Shown here in pieces: positions 1 through 9,573 of a stretch of 64,000 bases of DNA. Below the pieces are notes generated by a model. That model was not told the DNA's origin, made no database searches, and saw only the letters and a list, made by a program, of their open reading frames with translations. The position numbers and the translations under genes are program-made. The first letter of the stretch is position 1. Each line of letters opens with the position of its first letter. Source of the stretch: Bradyrhizobium nanningense (GTDB taxonomy: Bacteria > Pseudomonadota > Alphaproteobacteria > Rhizobiales > Xanthobacteraceae); assembly GCF_004114535.1 (NCBI RefSeq), contig NZ_LBJC01000030.1, positions 164,016 through 228,015 of the forward strand. Direction: 5' to 3'.

Positions 1-310
1 CGGTCCAGCCGGAGAGCAGATATCTGATCAGCCAGGGCAGCGCCTTCGGCAAATACGACCAGCGGATCGCAAGTGGGCCGAACGGGTCCATCAGATAGCC
101 CGGCACCTTCTTCCAGATGCCAGGCTCGGCCGGTGGGATCACCGAGTGCGACGACAGCCAACCGGCATTGCCGTAGCTCGCTGCCTGTTCGCCGCCGGGC
201 TCGCCCGGATCGATCAGCGTGACGCGATGGCCCTCGCGCAGCGCCTCGATGGCGCTGATCACCCCGACCGCGCCGGCGCCGATGATCGCAACGTGGCGAC
301 CGCCCGCCAT
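1..310 (-). CDS. FAD-dependent D-amino-acid dehydrogenase-like protein (partial)
   Basis: Only the N-terminal ~103 residues are in the window; the gene runs off the left edge. It starts at an ATG with a Rossmann FAD/NAD motif (VAIIGAGAVGV, residues 7-17), then the acidic residue of the second strand (TLIDPGEPG) and the S-Y-G-N-A-G-W stretch typical of DadA/DAO-type flavoenzymes. Such enzymes oxidise D-amino acids or related amines. It lies 4 nt downstream of the TPP enzyme gene on the same strand, so the two are probably co-transcribed. The substrate cannot be told from this fragment. Confidence 0.8.
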   Translation of the reverse strand, partial: MAGGRHVAIIGAGAVGVISAIEALREGHRVTLIDPGEPGGEQAASYGNAGWLSSHSVIPPAEPGIWKKVPGYLMDPFGPLAIRWSYLPKALPWLIRYLLSGWT

Positions 311-314
311 CGCC

Positions 315-1976
315 TTATGCCTTCACCGCGGGCGTAAAATCCTTGCCGACCGAGATCGCTCTGGGATCGATGATGCAGTGGAGGATCGACGGCTTGCCCG
401 AGGCCAGCGCCCGCTCGAACGCCGGCGCGAATTCTTCGGTGCGCTCGACCCGCTCGCCATGACCGCCGAACGCCTTCGCATACATCGCAAAGTCAGGGTT
501 CTTGAGCTGAGTGCCGACGACGCGGCCGGGATAGTCGCGCTCCTGGTGCATACGGATGGTGCCGTATTGCGAATTGTCGACGACAATCACGACCAACGGC
601 GCGTCATACTGTACGGCCGTCGCGAACTCCTGGCCGTTCATCAGGAAACAGCCGTCGCCGGCAAAGGCGACGACGATTCGATCCGGATATTGCCGTTTCG
701 CAAGCACCGCCGCCGGCACGCCGTAGCCCATCGAGCCCGAGGTCGGCGCCAGCTGCGCCGCAAAACTGTGGAAGCGGTGATGGCGGTGAATCCAGCCGGC
801 ATAATTGCCGGCGCCGTTGCAGACGATGGCGTCCTTCGGCAGCCGGTCGCGCAGCCAGGTCATGACTTGCCCGTATTGGAACGTGCCCGGCAGCTCGCGC
901 GCCTTGTCGGTCCAGGCAAGGTAATCGGCATGCGCCTTGGCGGCCTCGCCCTTCCAGGCCACTGCGCCCGCGGGCTTCAGCGTCTCGACGGCGGCAGCGA
1001 AGGCGGCAGGCGACGCCTGGATCGCCAGCTCCGGCTGATAGACGCGGCCGAGCTCTTCCGAGCCTGGATGCACATGAATCAGCTTCTGCTTCGGCGAGGG
1101 AATGTCGAACAGCGTGTAGGACGAGGACGGCATTTCCGACATGCGGCCGCCGATCAGGAGAATGACGTCGGCGTTATCGATGCGCGCCTTCAGGCCCGGG
1201 CTCGGCCCGATGCCGAGATCGCCGGCATAATGCGAGTGATCGGCATCGATCAGCGAGGCCCGGCGGAACGAGGTCGCGACCGGCAGGTCGAACCGCTCGG
1301 CAAAGCGCGCGATGCCCTTGGTCGCCTCGTCGGTCCAGCGCGAGCCGCCGAGGATGACCAGCGGCGCCCTGGCGCCCGCGAGCATGGCACCGAGCTTTTC
1401 GAGATCGGCCGGCCCAGGCCAGCTCACCGCAGGCTCGATGCGCATGGCATCGGCAACGGCCGCGGTCTCGGTCAGCATGTTCTCCGGCAGCGCGATCACC
1501 ACAGGACCGGGGCGGCCCTGCATGGCGACGCGGAAGGCACGCGCCACCAGCTCCGGAATGCGGTCGGGGCGGTCGATCTCGACCGCCCATTTCGCCATGG
1601 CGCCGAACACGGCCTTGTAATCGAGCTCCTGGAACGCCTCGCGCTCGCGCATGCCGGTATCGACCTGACCGACGAACAGGATCATCGGCGTCGAATCCTG
1701 CATGGCGATATGGACGCCGTGGCTGGCATTGGTGGCGCCAGGACCGCGGGTGACGAAGCAGATTCCGGGCCGCCCGGTGAGCTTGCCATAGGCCTCCGCC
1801 ATCATCGCCGCGCCGCCCTCGGCGCGGCAGATCATGACGTCGATCGGACTGTCATGCAGCGCATCGAGCGCGGCCAGATAGCTCTCGCCCGGCACGCAGG
1901 TGACGCGCTCGACGCCTTGCGCGACGAGCTGATCGATCAGGATCTGGCCGCCGGTGCGGGTGTTGCGGATGGTCAT
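315..1976 (-). CDS. Thiamine pyrophosphate-dependent enzyme, acetolactate synthase-like
   Basis: The product has 553 residues, the usual size for the pyruvate-decarboxylase/acetolactate-synthase family. It shows the N-terminal PYR domain with the catalytic Glu in VPGESYLAAL, a central domain, and a C-terminal PP domain with the TPP/Mg motif GDGCF...VVDNS. The ATG at 1976 (MTIRNTRTGG) follows a GAGGGA ribosome site. A longer frame upstream is not protein-like. No regulatory-subunit gene is adjacent and the downstream neighbour is an amino-acid/amine dehydrogenase. A catabolic role (oxalyl-, sulfopyruvate- or benzoylformate-like) is therefore as possible as branched-chain synthesis. Confidence 0.85.
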   Translation of the reverse strand: MTIRNTRTGGQILIDQLVAQGVERVTCVPGESYLAALDALHDSPIDVMICRAEGGAAMMAEAYGKLTGRPGICFVTRGPGATNASHGVHIAMQDSTPMILFVGQVDTGMREREAFQELDYKAVFGAMAKWAVEIDRPDRIPELVARAFRVAMQGRPGPVVIALPENMLTETAAVADAMRIEPAVSWPGPADLEKLGAMLAGARAPLVILGGSRWTDEATKGIARFAERFDLPVATSFRRASLIDADHSHYAGDLGIGPSPGLKARIDNADVILLIGGRMSEMPSSSYTLFDIPSPKQKLIHVHPGSEELGRVYQPELAIQASPAAFAAAVETLKPAGAVAWKGEAAKAHADYLAWTDKARELPGTFQYGQVMTWLRDRLPKDAIVCNGAGNYAGWIHRHHRFHSFAAQLAPTSGSMGYGVPAAVLAKRQYPDRIVVAFAGDGCFLMNGQEFATAVQYDAPLVVIVVDNSQYGTIRMHQERDYPGRVVGTQLKNPDFAMYAKAFGGHGERVERTEEFAPAFERALASGKPSILHCIIDPRAISVGKDFTPAVKA

Positions 1977-2977
1977 GTCGGCTCCCTCAAGGCTTTGGCG
2001 ATGCGCTACTATTCGGGAACTGCGTAAGACAGGCCGGGAGAGCGCGCAAGCTCGAAAGCCGATCATAGCCTGCGCAGGCGGCATGCCGATCCCTGCTCCT
2101 TGCACGACCACCCGTTCGCGATGACGTGACAGCAATGACGGTGTATGAGCTGACAAGATGGTCCTTCAAATGACGCTGTCATTCCCCGCCTAGTGCGCAA
2201 TTGCGCACGGGGGCGAGGAATCCAGTACGCCGCAGCCTTGATTCAAATGGCCTCAGATTACTGGATCGCCCGGTCGAGCCGGGCGATGACAGCGCGTGTG
2301 TGGCTGCAGACACGCCTTCGCATCCTCGCGGCGCTTTCCGCCCGAGTTTTGCGCTTCGCGTCACGCCCTCAGAATGAAAGGGCGCAGGGAAGGCCGGGCG
2401 CCGGCTGGCACCCTCGGTCCGCCGTGCAATCAGATGCACACGCATAGGCACAACGGATCAACAGGTGAAGCCGAAACGTCCGGCCTTCCCTGCGCGATGT
2501 TTGACAGCGTATGGCGCGCTCTCTCCGGAGACGAGTTCCTGCTTGCCTCCGTCACCTCGCGGATTGGCGGCGCGCTTTGCCCGGTCGGGCTCGGCGCACC
2601 TCCGCAAGGCTTGGCTGTAGCGACGACAGCCAGGACCACGCGATTTGGCCGTACGCACCAGCGCCGCTCGTCCGCACGAAGCAGGACCTCACGGGGTTGA
2701 TCCCGCCCTGCTCCCGCCTCTCGTGCACGACGCCGCCTGCGTCCACCGCTCCCCGATCCGCGGCTCGTGACGACGTACGACCGCCCCTTTCGCCGGATCA
2801 GGATGAGCGACACATACGCCGAAACCGAATTTCGGCAAAGCGGAATATTTTGGCGCTTGCGGATTGACAAAGGCCGACACAGGCGCGTTGCCCGCTAGGC
2901 AAGCCTTTGCGACGGCTACCGAGCTTGGACGTTTTCGTCTATGGTCCGGCCGAACCCCAACGTCGAGGACATCGGAA
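1977..2977. other. Intergenic region without a supported gene
   Basis: About 1 kb between the TPP-enzyme start and the racemase start. Open frames here are short, mutually overlapping and lack family-like sequence. It contains a repeat-like block (see 2178-2290). The stretch after it, about 2290-2860, looks like degraded or repetitive intergenic DNA. Confidence 0.6.
2178..2290. repeat. Bradyrhizobium-type dispersed intergenic repeat
   Basis: The block runs from CATTCCCCGCC through the small palindrome GCGCAATTGCGC variant (TGCGCAATTGCGCA) to TACTGGATCGCCCGGTC-GAGCCGGGCGATGACAG. The right end holds a CGCCCGGTCnAGCCGGGCG hairpin. Such blocks recur between genes in Bradyrhizobium genomes; that part is recalled knowledge, not something I could search. 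Confidence 0.55.
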
Positions 2978-3673
2978 ATGCAGACCATCGGCCTGATCGG
3001 CGGCATGAGCTGGGAGAGCACGGCGCTCTATTACAAGCTGATCAACGAGCGCGTCCGCGAACGGCTGGGCAAGCTGCACTCCGCCCCGCTGCTGCTGTAT
3101 TCCTACGACTTCGAAGAAATCAAGCAGATGCAGTACGCGGGCCGCTGGAGCGAGGCGGCGGCCAGCCTGGCCGAGGTCGCGCGGCGCCTCGAAAGTGCCG
3201 GCGCACGGGCGATCGTGCTGTGCACGAACACGATGCACAAGCTGGCGCCCGACATCGTCTCCAGCGTGACCGTTCCGTTCATCCACCTCGGTGACGCGAC
3301 GGCGCAGCGGATTCGGGCGAAAGGTTACCGGCGCGTGGGGCTGCTCGGCACCAGGTTCACGATGGAGGAGGACTTTTACGTCGATCGGCTGCGCGCGCAT
3401 GATCTCGACGTGCTGATTCCTCCCACCAAGGCGCGCGCCGACGTCAACCGCATCATTTACGACGAGCTGTGCCTCGGAATCGTCGCCGATCCTTCGCGTC
3501 GCCGCTATCAGGACGTGATGGCCGCGCTCGTCGCCGCCGGCGCGGAATGCATCATCCTCGGCTGCACCGAGATCACGATGCTGGTCGGCCCCGATGACAC
3601 GTCGGTCGAGACGTTCGACACCACGGCCATTCACGCGGAAACGGCTGCGGATTTCGCGATCGGACGATCCTGA
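2978..3673 (+). CDS. Aspartate/glutamate racemase family protein
   Basis: The product has 231 residues starting MQTIGLIGGMSWEST, the standard opening of cofactor-independent amino-acid racemases. The two catalytic cysteines are present: Cys82 in LCTNTMHK and Cys196 in GCTEI. These remove and return the alpha proton of Asp/Glu or a related substrate such as a hydantoin. The ATG at 2978 is preferred because the family alignment begins there. Nothing else in the neighbourhood fixes the substrate. Cytosolic. Confidence 0.9.
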   Translation: MQTIGLIGGMSWESTALYYKLINERVRERLGKLHSAPLLLYSYDFEEIKQMQYAGRWSEAAASLAEVARRLESAGARAIVLCTNTMHKLAPDIVSSVTVPFIHLGDATAQRIRAKGYRRVGLLGTRFTMEEDFYVDRLRAHDLDVLIPPTKARADVNRIIYDELCLGIVADPSRRRYQDVMAALVAAGAECIILGCTEITMLVGPDDTSVETFDTTAIHAETAADFAIGRS

Positions 3674-3739
3674 TCAAGGGCCATACGCGCCCCTCCGGAC
3701 CGCGACAGGCGGGCCCCGCCTCGCGCGCGATTATGGTTC

Positions 3740-3800
3740 TGATTGCCGTAAGCTTGGTTTGGGATTGTGGTATACGAACTCGTACGCCTGTAAAATACAC
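3740..3800. promoter_or_regulatory. Possible promoter/operator before tetR
   Basis: Upstream of the TetR gene is an AT-richer segment with TATACGAACTCGTACG, an imperfect dyad (TACGA-N2-TCGTA). A TTG-containing -35-like hexamer lies about 20 nt before TATAC. The position suits an autoregulated promoter but the match is only suggestive. Confidence 0.3.
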
Positions 3801-3877
3801 GTTGGGTCATCGCCGGAAGCGGCCCAATTTGCCTTCACCTCCAGGATGATCCGTGGAAATTGGCGGGAGAAACAATA

Positions 3878-4528
3878 GTGCTCGAGCGCATGCCGCCCCC
3901 ATCCAAGCGCATCAACGACCCTGAGCGCACCAAGCGCGACATCCTCGAAGTGGCGATGGCCGAATTCGCCTCGGAAGGCTATTCCGGCGCGCGCGTCGAT
4001 GCGATCGCGGCGCGGACGCGCACTTCGAAGCGCATGATCTACTACTATTTCGGCGGCAAGGAGCAGCTCTACCTCGCGGTGCTCGAGGAGGCCTATCGCA
4101 GCATCCGCGCGCTGGAAGACCAGCTCGACATCGCGAGCTGCGACGCGCGCGAAGGGTTGCGTCGGCTGATCGAAGCGACCTTCGACCACGACGAGCGCAA
4201 CCCGAACTTCATCCGCCTGGTCTCAATCGAGAACATCCATCACGGCAAGCACCTGAAGCAGAATCTGCTGCTGCGCCAGCTCAACGCCAGCGTGATCGCA
4301 ACCCTCGACGCCATCCTCAGGCGCGGCCGCGAGGAAGGCGTCTTCCGCGACGACGTCGATGCCATCGACCTGCACCTCGCCATCTCCTCCTACTGCTTCT
4401 TCCGCGTCGCCAACCGCCACACCTTTGGCGCGCTGTTCGATCGCGACCTGAGCGAGCCCAGGATGCTGGCGAAGAGCCGGACGCAGATCGTGGAGATGAT
4501 CCTGGCGTGGCTGGCGCCGAAGGTTTAG
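3878..4528 (+). CDS. TetR/AcrR family transcriptional regulator
   Basis: The product has 216 residues. The N-terminal TetR HTH is clear: TKRDILEVAMAEFASEGY followed by VDAIAARTRTSKRMIYYYFGGKEQLY, with recognition-helix and YYYF signatures at about residues 35-60. The C-terminal ligand domain is generic. I chose the GTG at 3878 because a GGGAGA site lies 8 nt upstream; ATGs further in would still keep the HTH. It ends 49 nt from the end of the convergent ABC permease gene, so its target is more likely its own promoter or an unlinked operon. Confidence 0.85.
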   Translation: MLERMPPPSKRINDPERTKRDILEVAMAEFASEGYSGARVDAIAARTRTSKRMIYYYFGGKEQLYLAVLEEAYRSIRALEDQLDIASCDAREGLRRLIEATFDHDERNPNFIRLVSIENIHHGKHLKQNLLLRQLNASVIATLDAILRRGREEGVFRDDVDAIDLHLAISSYCFFRVANRHTFGALFDRDLSEPRMLAKSRTQIVEMILAWLAPKV

Positions 4529-4576
4529 CTGGCGCTCAAGTCGGGCGACGACGCCGAAAGCGGAGCGGCGCTCCCC

Positions 4577-5362
4577 TCACCCGCCCTTCTTCTGCCGCGC
4601 GCTCGCCAGCAGCACCAGCATGAACGAGGCCGCCGTCATCAGCGTCGAGATCGCGGCGATGGTCGGGTCGATCTCGTCGCGCAGCGCGGTGAACATGCGC
4701 TTGGTCAGCGGCTGGTACTGGCCGCCCGAGATGAACAGCGCGACAATGGTCTCGTCCACCGCCGAGATGAAGGCGAAGATGCCGCCGGCGACTACGCTGG
4801 ACTTGATCTGCGGCAGCGTCACCGCAAAGAAGCTGCGAAGGCGGTTCATGCCGAGGCTGCGCGCCACCATCTCCTGCGCCGGATCGAAGCTCTGTAAGCC
4901 CGCCAGCACCGAGATGACGACGTAAGGCAATCCCAGCATCACATTCGCCAGCACGAGGCCGGGCATGGTGGCGACCAGGCCGACCTTGGCATAGACGAAG
5001 AAGATGCCGACCGCGGTGATGATGATCGGCACCACCAGCGGCAGCAGCAGCGCCATATGGATCACGCGCATGATCCGCAGCTTCGACTGGCTGATGGCGT
5101 AGGCAGCAGCCACCCCACACGGCGTTGCGATCAGGACGGTCAGGACTGCGACGGTCAGCGTCACCCGCGTCGCCTGCATCCAGGCCGGGTTGGCGAAATA
5201 TTGCTGATACCAGCGCAGCGAGAAGGACGGCGGCGGGAAGGTGAGGAAGCGCGCGCTGGAGAACGAGATCGGCACGATGATCAGAATGGGGAGGATTAGA
5301 TAGACCAGCACCAGCGCGCTGATCGCATAGAGGACGATGCTTGCGGCCGCGGAGCGCGTCAT
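4577..5362 (-). CDS. ABC transporter permease (PotC type)
   Basis: 261-residue inner-membrane protein of the spermidine/putrescine (PotC/YdcV) class with six predicted membrane segments. The EAA-type coupling loop appears as ARSLGMNRLRSFFAVTLPQI. The ATG overlaps the stop of the upstream permease (ATGA), which implies translational coupling. It forms the channel with the neighbouring permease and is powered by the ATPase at the operon start. Confidence 0.9.
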   Translation of the reverse strand: MTRSAAASIVLYAISALVLVYLILPILIIVPISFSSARFLTFPPPSFSLRWYQQYFANPAWMQATRVTLTVAVLTVLIATPCGVAAAYAISQSKLRIMRVIHMALLLPLVVPIIITAVGIFFVYAKVGLVATMPGLVLANVMLGLPYVVISVLAGLQSFDPAQEMVARSLGMNRLRSFFAVTLPQIKSSVVAGGIFAFISAVDETIVALFISGGQYQPLTKRMFTALRDEIDPTIAAISTLMTAASFMLVLLASARQKKGG

Positions 5363-6243
5363 TTCTGCCCCAACGCGCGATCGAGCGAGATGAAACGGCT
5401 GACGACGACGAAGATCGCGAGGACGCTGAGGAGCAGCACCACTGCGACGGCGCTCGCGGCCCCGAACTGGTTGTAAAGCTCGACATTGCGGCTCACCAGC
5501 ATTGACACCATCACGGTGCGGCCGCCGCCCAGCAATTCCGGCGTGATGTAGAAGCCGAGGCAGAGCACGAACACCATGGTACAGCCCGCCAGCACGCCCG
5601 GCAGCGACAGCGGCAGGAACACGCGGACAAAGGTTAGCGACGGGCTTGCGCCCAGGCTGGCGCCGGCCTGCATCAGCTCGTTCGGGATCTTCTGCATGGT
5701 CGCATAAAGCGGCAGCACCATGAAGGGCAGCAGGATGTGCACCGTCGCGACGACCGTGCCGAAGGTGTTGTGGACCAGCGCGAGCGGCTCGGAGATCCAT
5801 TCGAGATTGCGCAGGAGCTGATTGATCACGCCGCTGCGCTGAAGCAGCACCAGCCAGGCATAGGCGCGCACCAGCACGCTGGTCCAGAACGGCAGCACGA
5901 CGAGCGACAGGATGAGGATGCTCCATCCTTTCGGCACCGAGTTGGCAAGATAAGCCACGGGATAACCGAGCAGCAGCGCGATCCCCGTGACCGCGAGGCT
6001 GATCTCGAAGGTCAGCGCGAAGCTGCGCCAGTAGACGTCTTCCGTGAACACGCGGCGATAATTCTCCAGCGTGAAGCCGTCATGGTAGATCGACTGCCAG
6101 GCGAGCCAGCCGACCGGCAGCACGATCAGCGCCAGAATCACCAGCAGCGCCGGCGACACCAATGCCAGCATCAGGCCGTGCTCGCGGCGCCGATGCTTTT
6201 GGGAGGGATCTGGCACTGATGTCGTCAGCATAAGCTCGCTCAT
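5359..6243 (-). CDS. ABC transporter permease (PotB type)
   Basis: 294-residue permease with about six membrane segments. The N-terminal cytoplasmic segment MSELMLTTSVPDPSQ is followed by the first hydrophobic helix (LMLALVSPALLVILALIVL). The EAA loop includes GASLGASPSLTFVRVFLPLS. The start at 6243 is chosen because sequence further upstream belongs to an intergenic palindromic repeat; a second ATG lies 12 nt inside. It is the partner of the PotC-type permease. The gap of about 180 nt to the binding-protein gene is filled by repeat DNA. Confidence 0.88.
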   Translation of the reverse strand: MSELMLTTSVPDPSQKHRRREHGLMLALVSPALLVILALIVLPVGWLAWQSIYHDGFTLENYRRVFTEDVYWRSFALTFEISLAVTGIALLLGYPVAYLANSVPKGWSILILSLVVLPFWTSVLVRAYAWLVLLQRSGVINQLLRNLEWISEPLALVHNTFGTVVATVHILLPFMVLPLYATMQKIPNELMQAGASLGASPSLTFVRVFLPLSLPGVLAGCTMVFVLCLGFYITPELLGGGRTVMVSMLVSRNVELYNQFGAASAVAVVLLLSVLAIFVVVSRFISLDRALGQK

Positions 6244-6256
6244 CTCGGGTGCTGCA

Positions 6257-6378
6257 CCTCTCCCGCTTGCGGGAGAGGTCGGATCGCGAAAGCGGTCCGG
6301 GTGAGGGTTCTGTCCTCTTGGGGATTCTTTCTCGCGGAGACACCCTCTCCCCAACCCTCCCCCGCAAGCGGGGGAGGG
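6257..6378. repeat. Paired palindromic repeats inside the ABC operon
   Basis: Two hairpins bracket a spacer. CCTCTCCCGC-tt-GCGGGAGAGG lies at 6257-6278. CCCTCCCCCGC-aa-GCGGGGGAGGG lies at 6355-6378. They sit between the solute-binding-protein and permease genes. REP-like hairpins in this position commonly stabilise upstream mRNA and lower downstream expression, which would favour an excess of binding protein. That role is inferred. Confidence 0.7.
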
Positions 6379-6424
6379 AGCGCAGCGTCGGCAGTGGTGC
6401 GACTCGCGCTCATCACGACTATAC

Positions 6425-7474
6425 TTACTTCTGCATGAAGGACGCCCAGCGCTTCTCGGCGGCTTCTCCGGCAGGCGAGGACCACCAGGCGTAGGACATC
6501 AGCGCCTGCTTGGCCGCGTTCGCCGGCTCGCTCGGCAATTGCGCCGCACGCTCAGGCTTGATCACGTTCGTCTCGAACGCCTTGGGATTGCCCGGACCGT
6601 AATCGATGTGCAGCGGCAGATTGGCCTGGTGCACGGGATCGACGGCCTCGTTGAGGAATTTGACCGCGGTGGCGAGATTGGGCGCGCCCTTGAGGATGCA
6701 GAGCGAAGTGCTCTGCAGGATGCCCTGGTTGTAGGTGAAGGCGACCTTGGCACCTTCCTTGGCGACGGCGCTGACGCGGCCGTTCCAGGCCATCTCCATG
6801 TCGACCTCGCCGTCATTGAGCAGCTGCGCCGACTGGGCGCCCGAGGTCCACCACACCGTGATGTGCGGCTTGATCTCCTCGAGCTTCCTGAAGGCGCGGT
6901 CGACGTCGAGCGGGTAGAGCTTGTCCGGCGCGACGCCGTCGGCCATCAACGCCGCCTCGAGCGTGGCGATCGGATGGTTGCGCAACGCGCGGCGGCCCGG
7001 GAATTTCTTCACGTCCCAGAAATCCGCCCAGCTGTTCGGTGCATCCTTCGGGAACGTCTTCTGGCTGAAGGCGAGCACGCTGGAATAGAATTCGTAGGAG
7101 ACGGAGTAAAGACTGCGATACGCCTCCGGCATCGCCGCAGCGTTGGGGATCTTCGAGAAGTCGAGCTTCTCGATCAGCCCCTGCTCCCCGCCGCGCAGGC
7201 AATAGCCGGTCGGGGTGTCGACCACGTCCCAGATCGGCTTGCCGCTGCCGACTTGCGTCTTGATCGCCGGCCAGGCGTCGGGAATCGAATCCTGGTTGAT
7301 AGTGATGCCGAGCTTCTTGGCGGAGGGATCGAGGATCGCCACCGTCTGCGCCTGCTGATAGGCCCCGCCTTGCGAGACGAAGGTGATCTGCTCGGCGGCA
7401 TCAGCCGCGGTGCCGCTGAGCGCGATTGCACCCACCAGAGCGCAACCGAATCCGAAATTTCGTATCGCCGTCAT
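6425..7474 (-). CDS. ABC transporter substrate-binding protein (polyamine type)
   Basis: 349-residue periplasmic protein with a Sec signal peptide (MTAIRNFGFGCALVGAIALSGTAADA). The mature part resembles PotD/extracellular binding protein family 1: ITFVSQGGAYQQAQ near the N-terminus and NSWADFWDVKKFPGRRAL in the middle. The ATG at 7474 follows a GGAGG site. It lies 23 nt downstream of the FAD oxidoreductase gene in the same operon. The ligand is probably a polyamine, amino acid or related amine, judged from the family and the oxidase neighbour. Confidence 0.9.
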   Translation of the reverse strand: MTAIRNFGFGCALVGAIALSGTAADAAEQITFVSQGGAYQQAQTVAILDPSAKKLGITINQDSIPDAWPAIKTQVGSGKPIWDVVDTPTGYCLRGGEQGLIEKLDFSKIPNAAAMPEAYRSLYSVSYEFYSSVLAFSQKTFPKDAPNSWADFWDVKKFPGRRALRNHPIATLEAALMADGVAPDKLYPLDVDRAFRKLEEIKPHITVWWTSGAQSAQLLNDGEVDMEMAWNGRVSAVAKEGAKVAFTYNQGILQSTSLCILKGAPNLATAVKFLNEAVDPVHQANLPLHIDYGPGNPKAFETNVIKPERAAQLPSEPANAAKQALMSYAWWSSPAGEAAEKRWASFMQK

Positions 7475-7497
7475 TCTCGCCTCCTCCAATAGAGATC

Positions 7498-8817
7498 TCA
7501 CCGACCGATCGCATCGAGAAACTGGTACCAGCCGGCGACCATGCGCACGGCGGGCTCACGCAGCGGATAGAACGGAATCGTCTTCATGCGCCTGATATCG
7601 AGCAGGCCCACATCGGGACTTTCGCCGCGCGCGAAAGCGGCGAGATAGCGGCCCATCAGGCTCGACATCGCAACACCCGCGCCGTTGTAGCCCAGCGAGA
7701 CCAGGGTGCGGTCGTCGAGCCGGCCGATATGCGGCACCGAATCCAGTGTCATCGCGACCAGGCCCGACCATTTGTATTCGAGCGGGACGTCCGCCAAATC
7801 AGGGAAGATGCCGACCATCGCCTTGCGCAAAGCGTCGAACGCGACTTGCGAATCCTGCTTGCCGAAGGCGCCGCGTCCGCCGAAGATCACGCGGTTATCG
7901 ACCATGCGGAACCAGCGCATCATGCGCTTGGTTTCGGTATAAGTGCGCCCCGTCGGCATCAGCCGACCTGCGAGATTGCGCGGCAGCTGCCTAGTCGCGA
8001 CCATGGCGCTGCGGAACGGGATCAGCGTGCGTTGCATGTGCGCGGTGGCGCCGGTGAGGTCGGAATAGCTGTTGGTGGCGATGATCGCCTGTTTTGCTCG
8101 CACGGCTCCCCGTGGCGTCTCGGCGACGATTCCGTCCTTCTCACGCCGCAGCCTGATGACGGGCGACTGCTGGAAGATGGAGACGCCGCGACGCGCGACG
8201 CCGTCGGTGAGGCCGCGCAGATAGTTCAGCGGATGAATGCCGCCGGAACCGGGATTGAGCACGCCGCCGACGAAGATGTCCGAACCGGTCTCGTCACGCA
8301 CCCCGTTCTTGTCGAGGATGCGAACCTCGGCAGACCCCATCTCGCGCGTCATCCAGTTGGCTTCGTCGATCGCGGACCGGAGCGTCGTCTCGTTATGCGC
8401 GGCCTTGACCTGGCCGGTGCGGGTCAATGCCGCGCTGGCGATGTCGAATTCGGAGACGAGCTCCTCGACCATATCAGTCGATTCATGCGCGATCTCGTAC
8501 ATGCGCCGTGCCATGGCGCGGCCATGTGCGGCATCGACCTCGCGAAACGACAGGCGGAACTTTGCGGTGATCACGCCGCCGTTGCGGCCGCTCGCACCCC
8601 AGCCGGGACGGTTGGCCTCGAGCACGATTGGCGACAGGCCGCTCTTGGCGATGTGGTGCGCCGCGGACAAGCCGGTATATCCCGCACCGACGATCACCAC
8701 ATCCGCCTGGTGCTCGCCCGACAGCACGGGAAAATCGCGCGCCGGCGCCGCCGTGGCTTCCCACAGCGAGTTGGCCGAGGGCAGCGCGCTCCAGTCCCGT
8801 GTCATGCCCGTGCTCAT
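7498..8817 (-). CDS. FAD-dependent oxidoreductase (PuuB/DAO family)
   Basis: 439-residue flavoenzyme. The dinucleotide-binding motif VVIVGAGYTGLSAAHHIAKSG lies near residues 38-57 and is followed by the GASGRNGG flavin loop characteristic of gamma-glutamylputrescine oxidase and sarcosine-oxidase relatives. The C-terminal VSLGYNGAGVAMSSLMG closes the FAD site. The ATG at 8817 overlaps the HAD stop (ATGA). Placement between the ATPase and binding protein of a polyamine-type importer suggests it oxidises the imported amine. Confidence 0.88.
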   Translation of the reverse strand: MSTGMTRDWSALPSANSLWEATAAPARDFPVLSGEHQADVVIVGAGYTGLSAAHHIAKSGLSPIVLEANRPGWGASGRNGGVITAKFRLSFREVDAAHGRAMARRMYEIAHESTDMVEELVSEFDIASAALTRTGQVKAAHNETTLRSAIDEANWMTREMGSAEVRILDKNGVRDETGSDIFVGGVLNPGSGGIHPLNYLRGLTDGVARRGVSIFQQSPVIRLRREKDGIVAETPRGAVRAKQAIIATNSYSDLTGATAHMQRTLIPFRSAMVATRQLPRNLAGRLMPTGRTYTETKRMMRWFRMVDNRVIFGGRGAFGKQDSQVAFDALRKAMVGIFPDLADVPLEYKWSGLVAMTLDSVPHIGRLDDRTLVSLGYNGAGVAMSSLMGRYLAAFARGESPDVGLLDIRRMKTIPFYPLREPAVRMVAGWYQFLDAIGR

Positions 8818-9539
8818 GGATCTAGGCTTCCGGCCCCGATGGCCGCGTCCGCGAGCGCCTTCAACGTCGGAAAATGGAAATCCGGCTTGGTCAGCGTCTC
8901 CACCGCCGGCGTGCCGCCGAAGCCGGCGATGCCCTGGCGACGTTCGATCCAGCACACCTTGTAGCCGAGCTTCCGCGCGACCCCGACGTCGTGGTACTGG
9001 CTCTGCGCGACATGCAAAATGTCGGACTGCTTGTAGCCGAAAGCGGACTGGCGCCCCCTGTTGTAGGCGAAGAATTCAGGATTGGGTTTCGCAACGCCGG
9101 TGTCGTCGGCACACACCGTGTCGTCGAAGGGATCGCCGAGCGCGTGGGCATAGCAGGACAGCGCGACGCGGTCTGCATTGGTCATCGCCACCAAGCGGAA
9201 TTTCGTGCGCAGGCGCTTGAGCGCCTCGACCGAATCCGAGAACGGTCCCCAGCGCAGCACGGCAAGCTGGAACATTTCGCAGGACGCATCATCCGATGGC
9301 AGCCCGAGCTCCTTGGCAAGGTGGCGATAGACGTGGAACATCGCCTCGCTGGAGCGCCCGTAATGCTTGTCCCGGCCGCGCTTGTAGGGCTCGAAGATCT
9401 GATCGTCGCTGAGCTCGGCCGCCGTCTTGCCCGCGATCCTGCGCACCGCGGAGAGCACGCCGGTCTCGAAATCGATCAATGTGCCGACGACGTCGAAGGT
9501 GAGAACCTTGAAATTGCTGAACGAGGCTGGGGACGACAT
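8814..9539 (-). CDS. HAD hydrolase, 2-haloacid dehalogenase-like
   Basis: 241 residues. Motif I is FDVVGTLID: the nucleophile Asp is present, but the usual second Asp of phosphatases is Val. This is the pattern of (S)-2-haloacid dehalogenase-type HADs rather than phosphatases. Motif II is AMTNAD, and KPNPEFF supplies the motif III Lys. The start at 9539 has a GAGAGAAG site. It sits between the ATPase and FAD oxidase genes of the importer operon, so it may act on a product of the oxidase reaction. The substrate is unknown. Confidence 0.82.
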   Translation of the reverse strand: MSSPASFSNFKVLTFDVVGTLIDFETGVLSAVRRIAGKTAAELSDDQIFEPYKRGRDKHYGRSSEAMFHVYRHLAKELGLPSDDASCEMFQLAVLRWGPFSDSVEALKRLRTKFRLVAMTNADRVALSCYAHALGDPFDDTVCADDTGVAKPNPEFFAYNRGRQSAFGYKQSDILHVAQSQYHDVGVARKLGYKVCWIERRQGIAGFGGTPAVETLTKPDFHFPTLKALADAAIGAGSLDP

Positions 9540-9573
9540 TTCGCTTCTTCTCTCGGTTGGACAAGACTTGAGT

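Noticed and set aside
219..2027. A ~600-codon plus-strand frame
   Set aside because: It is the antisense of the TPP-enzyme gene, whose motifs are unmistakable.
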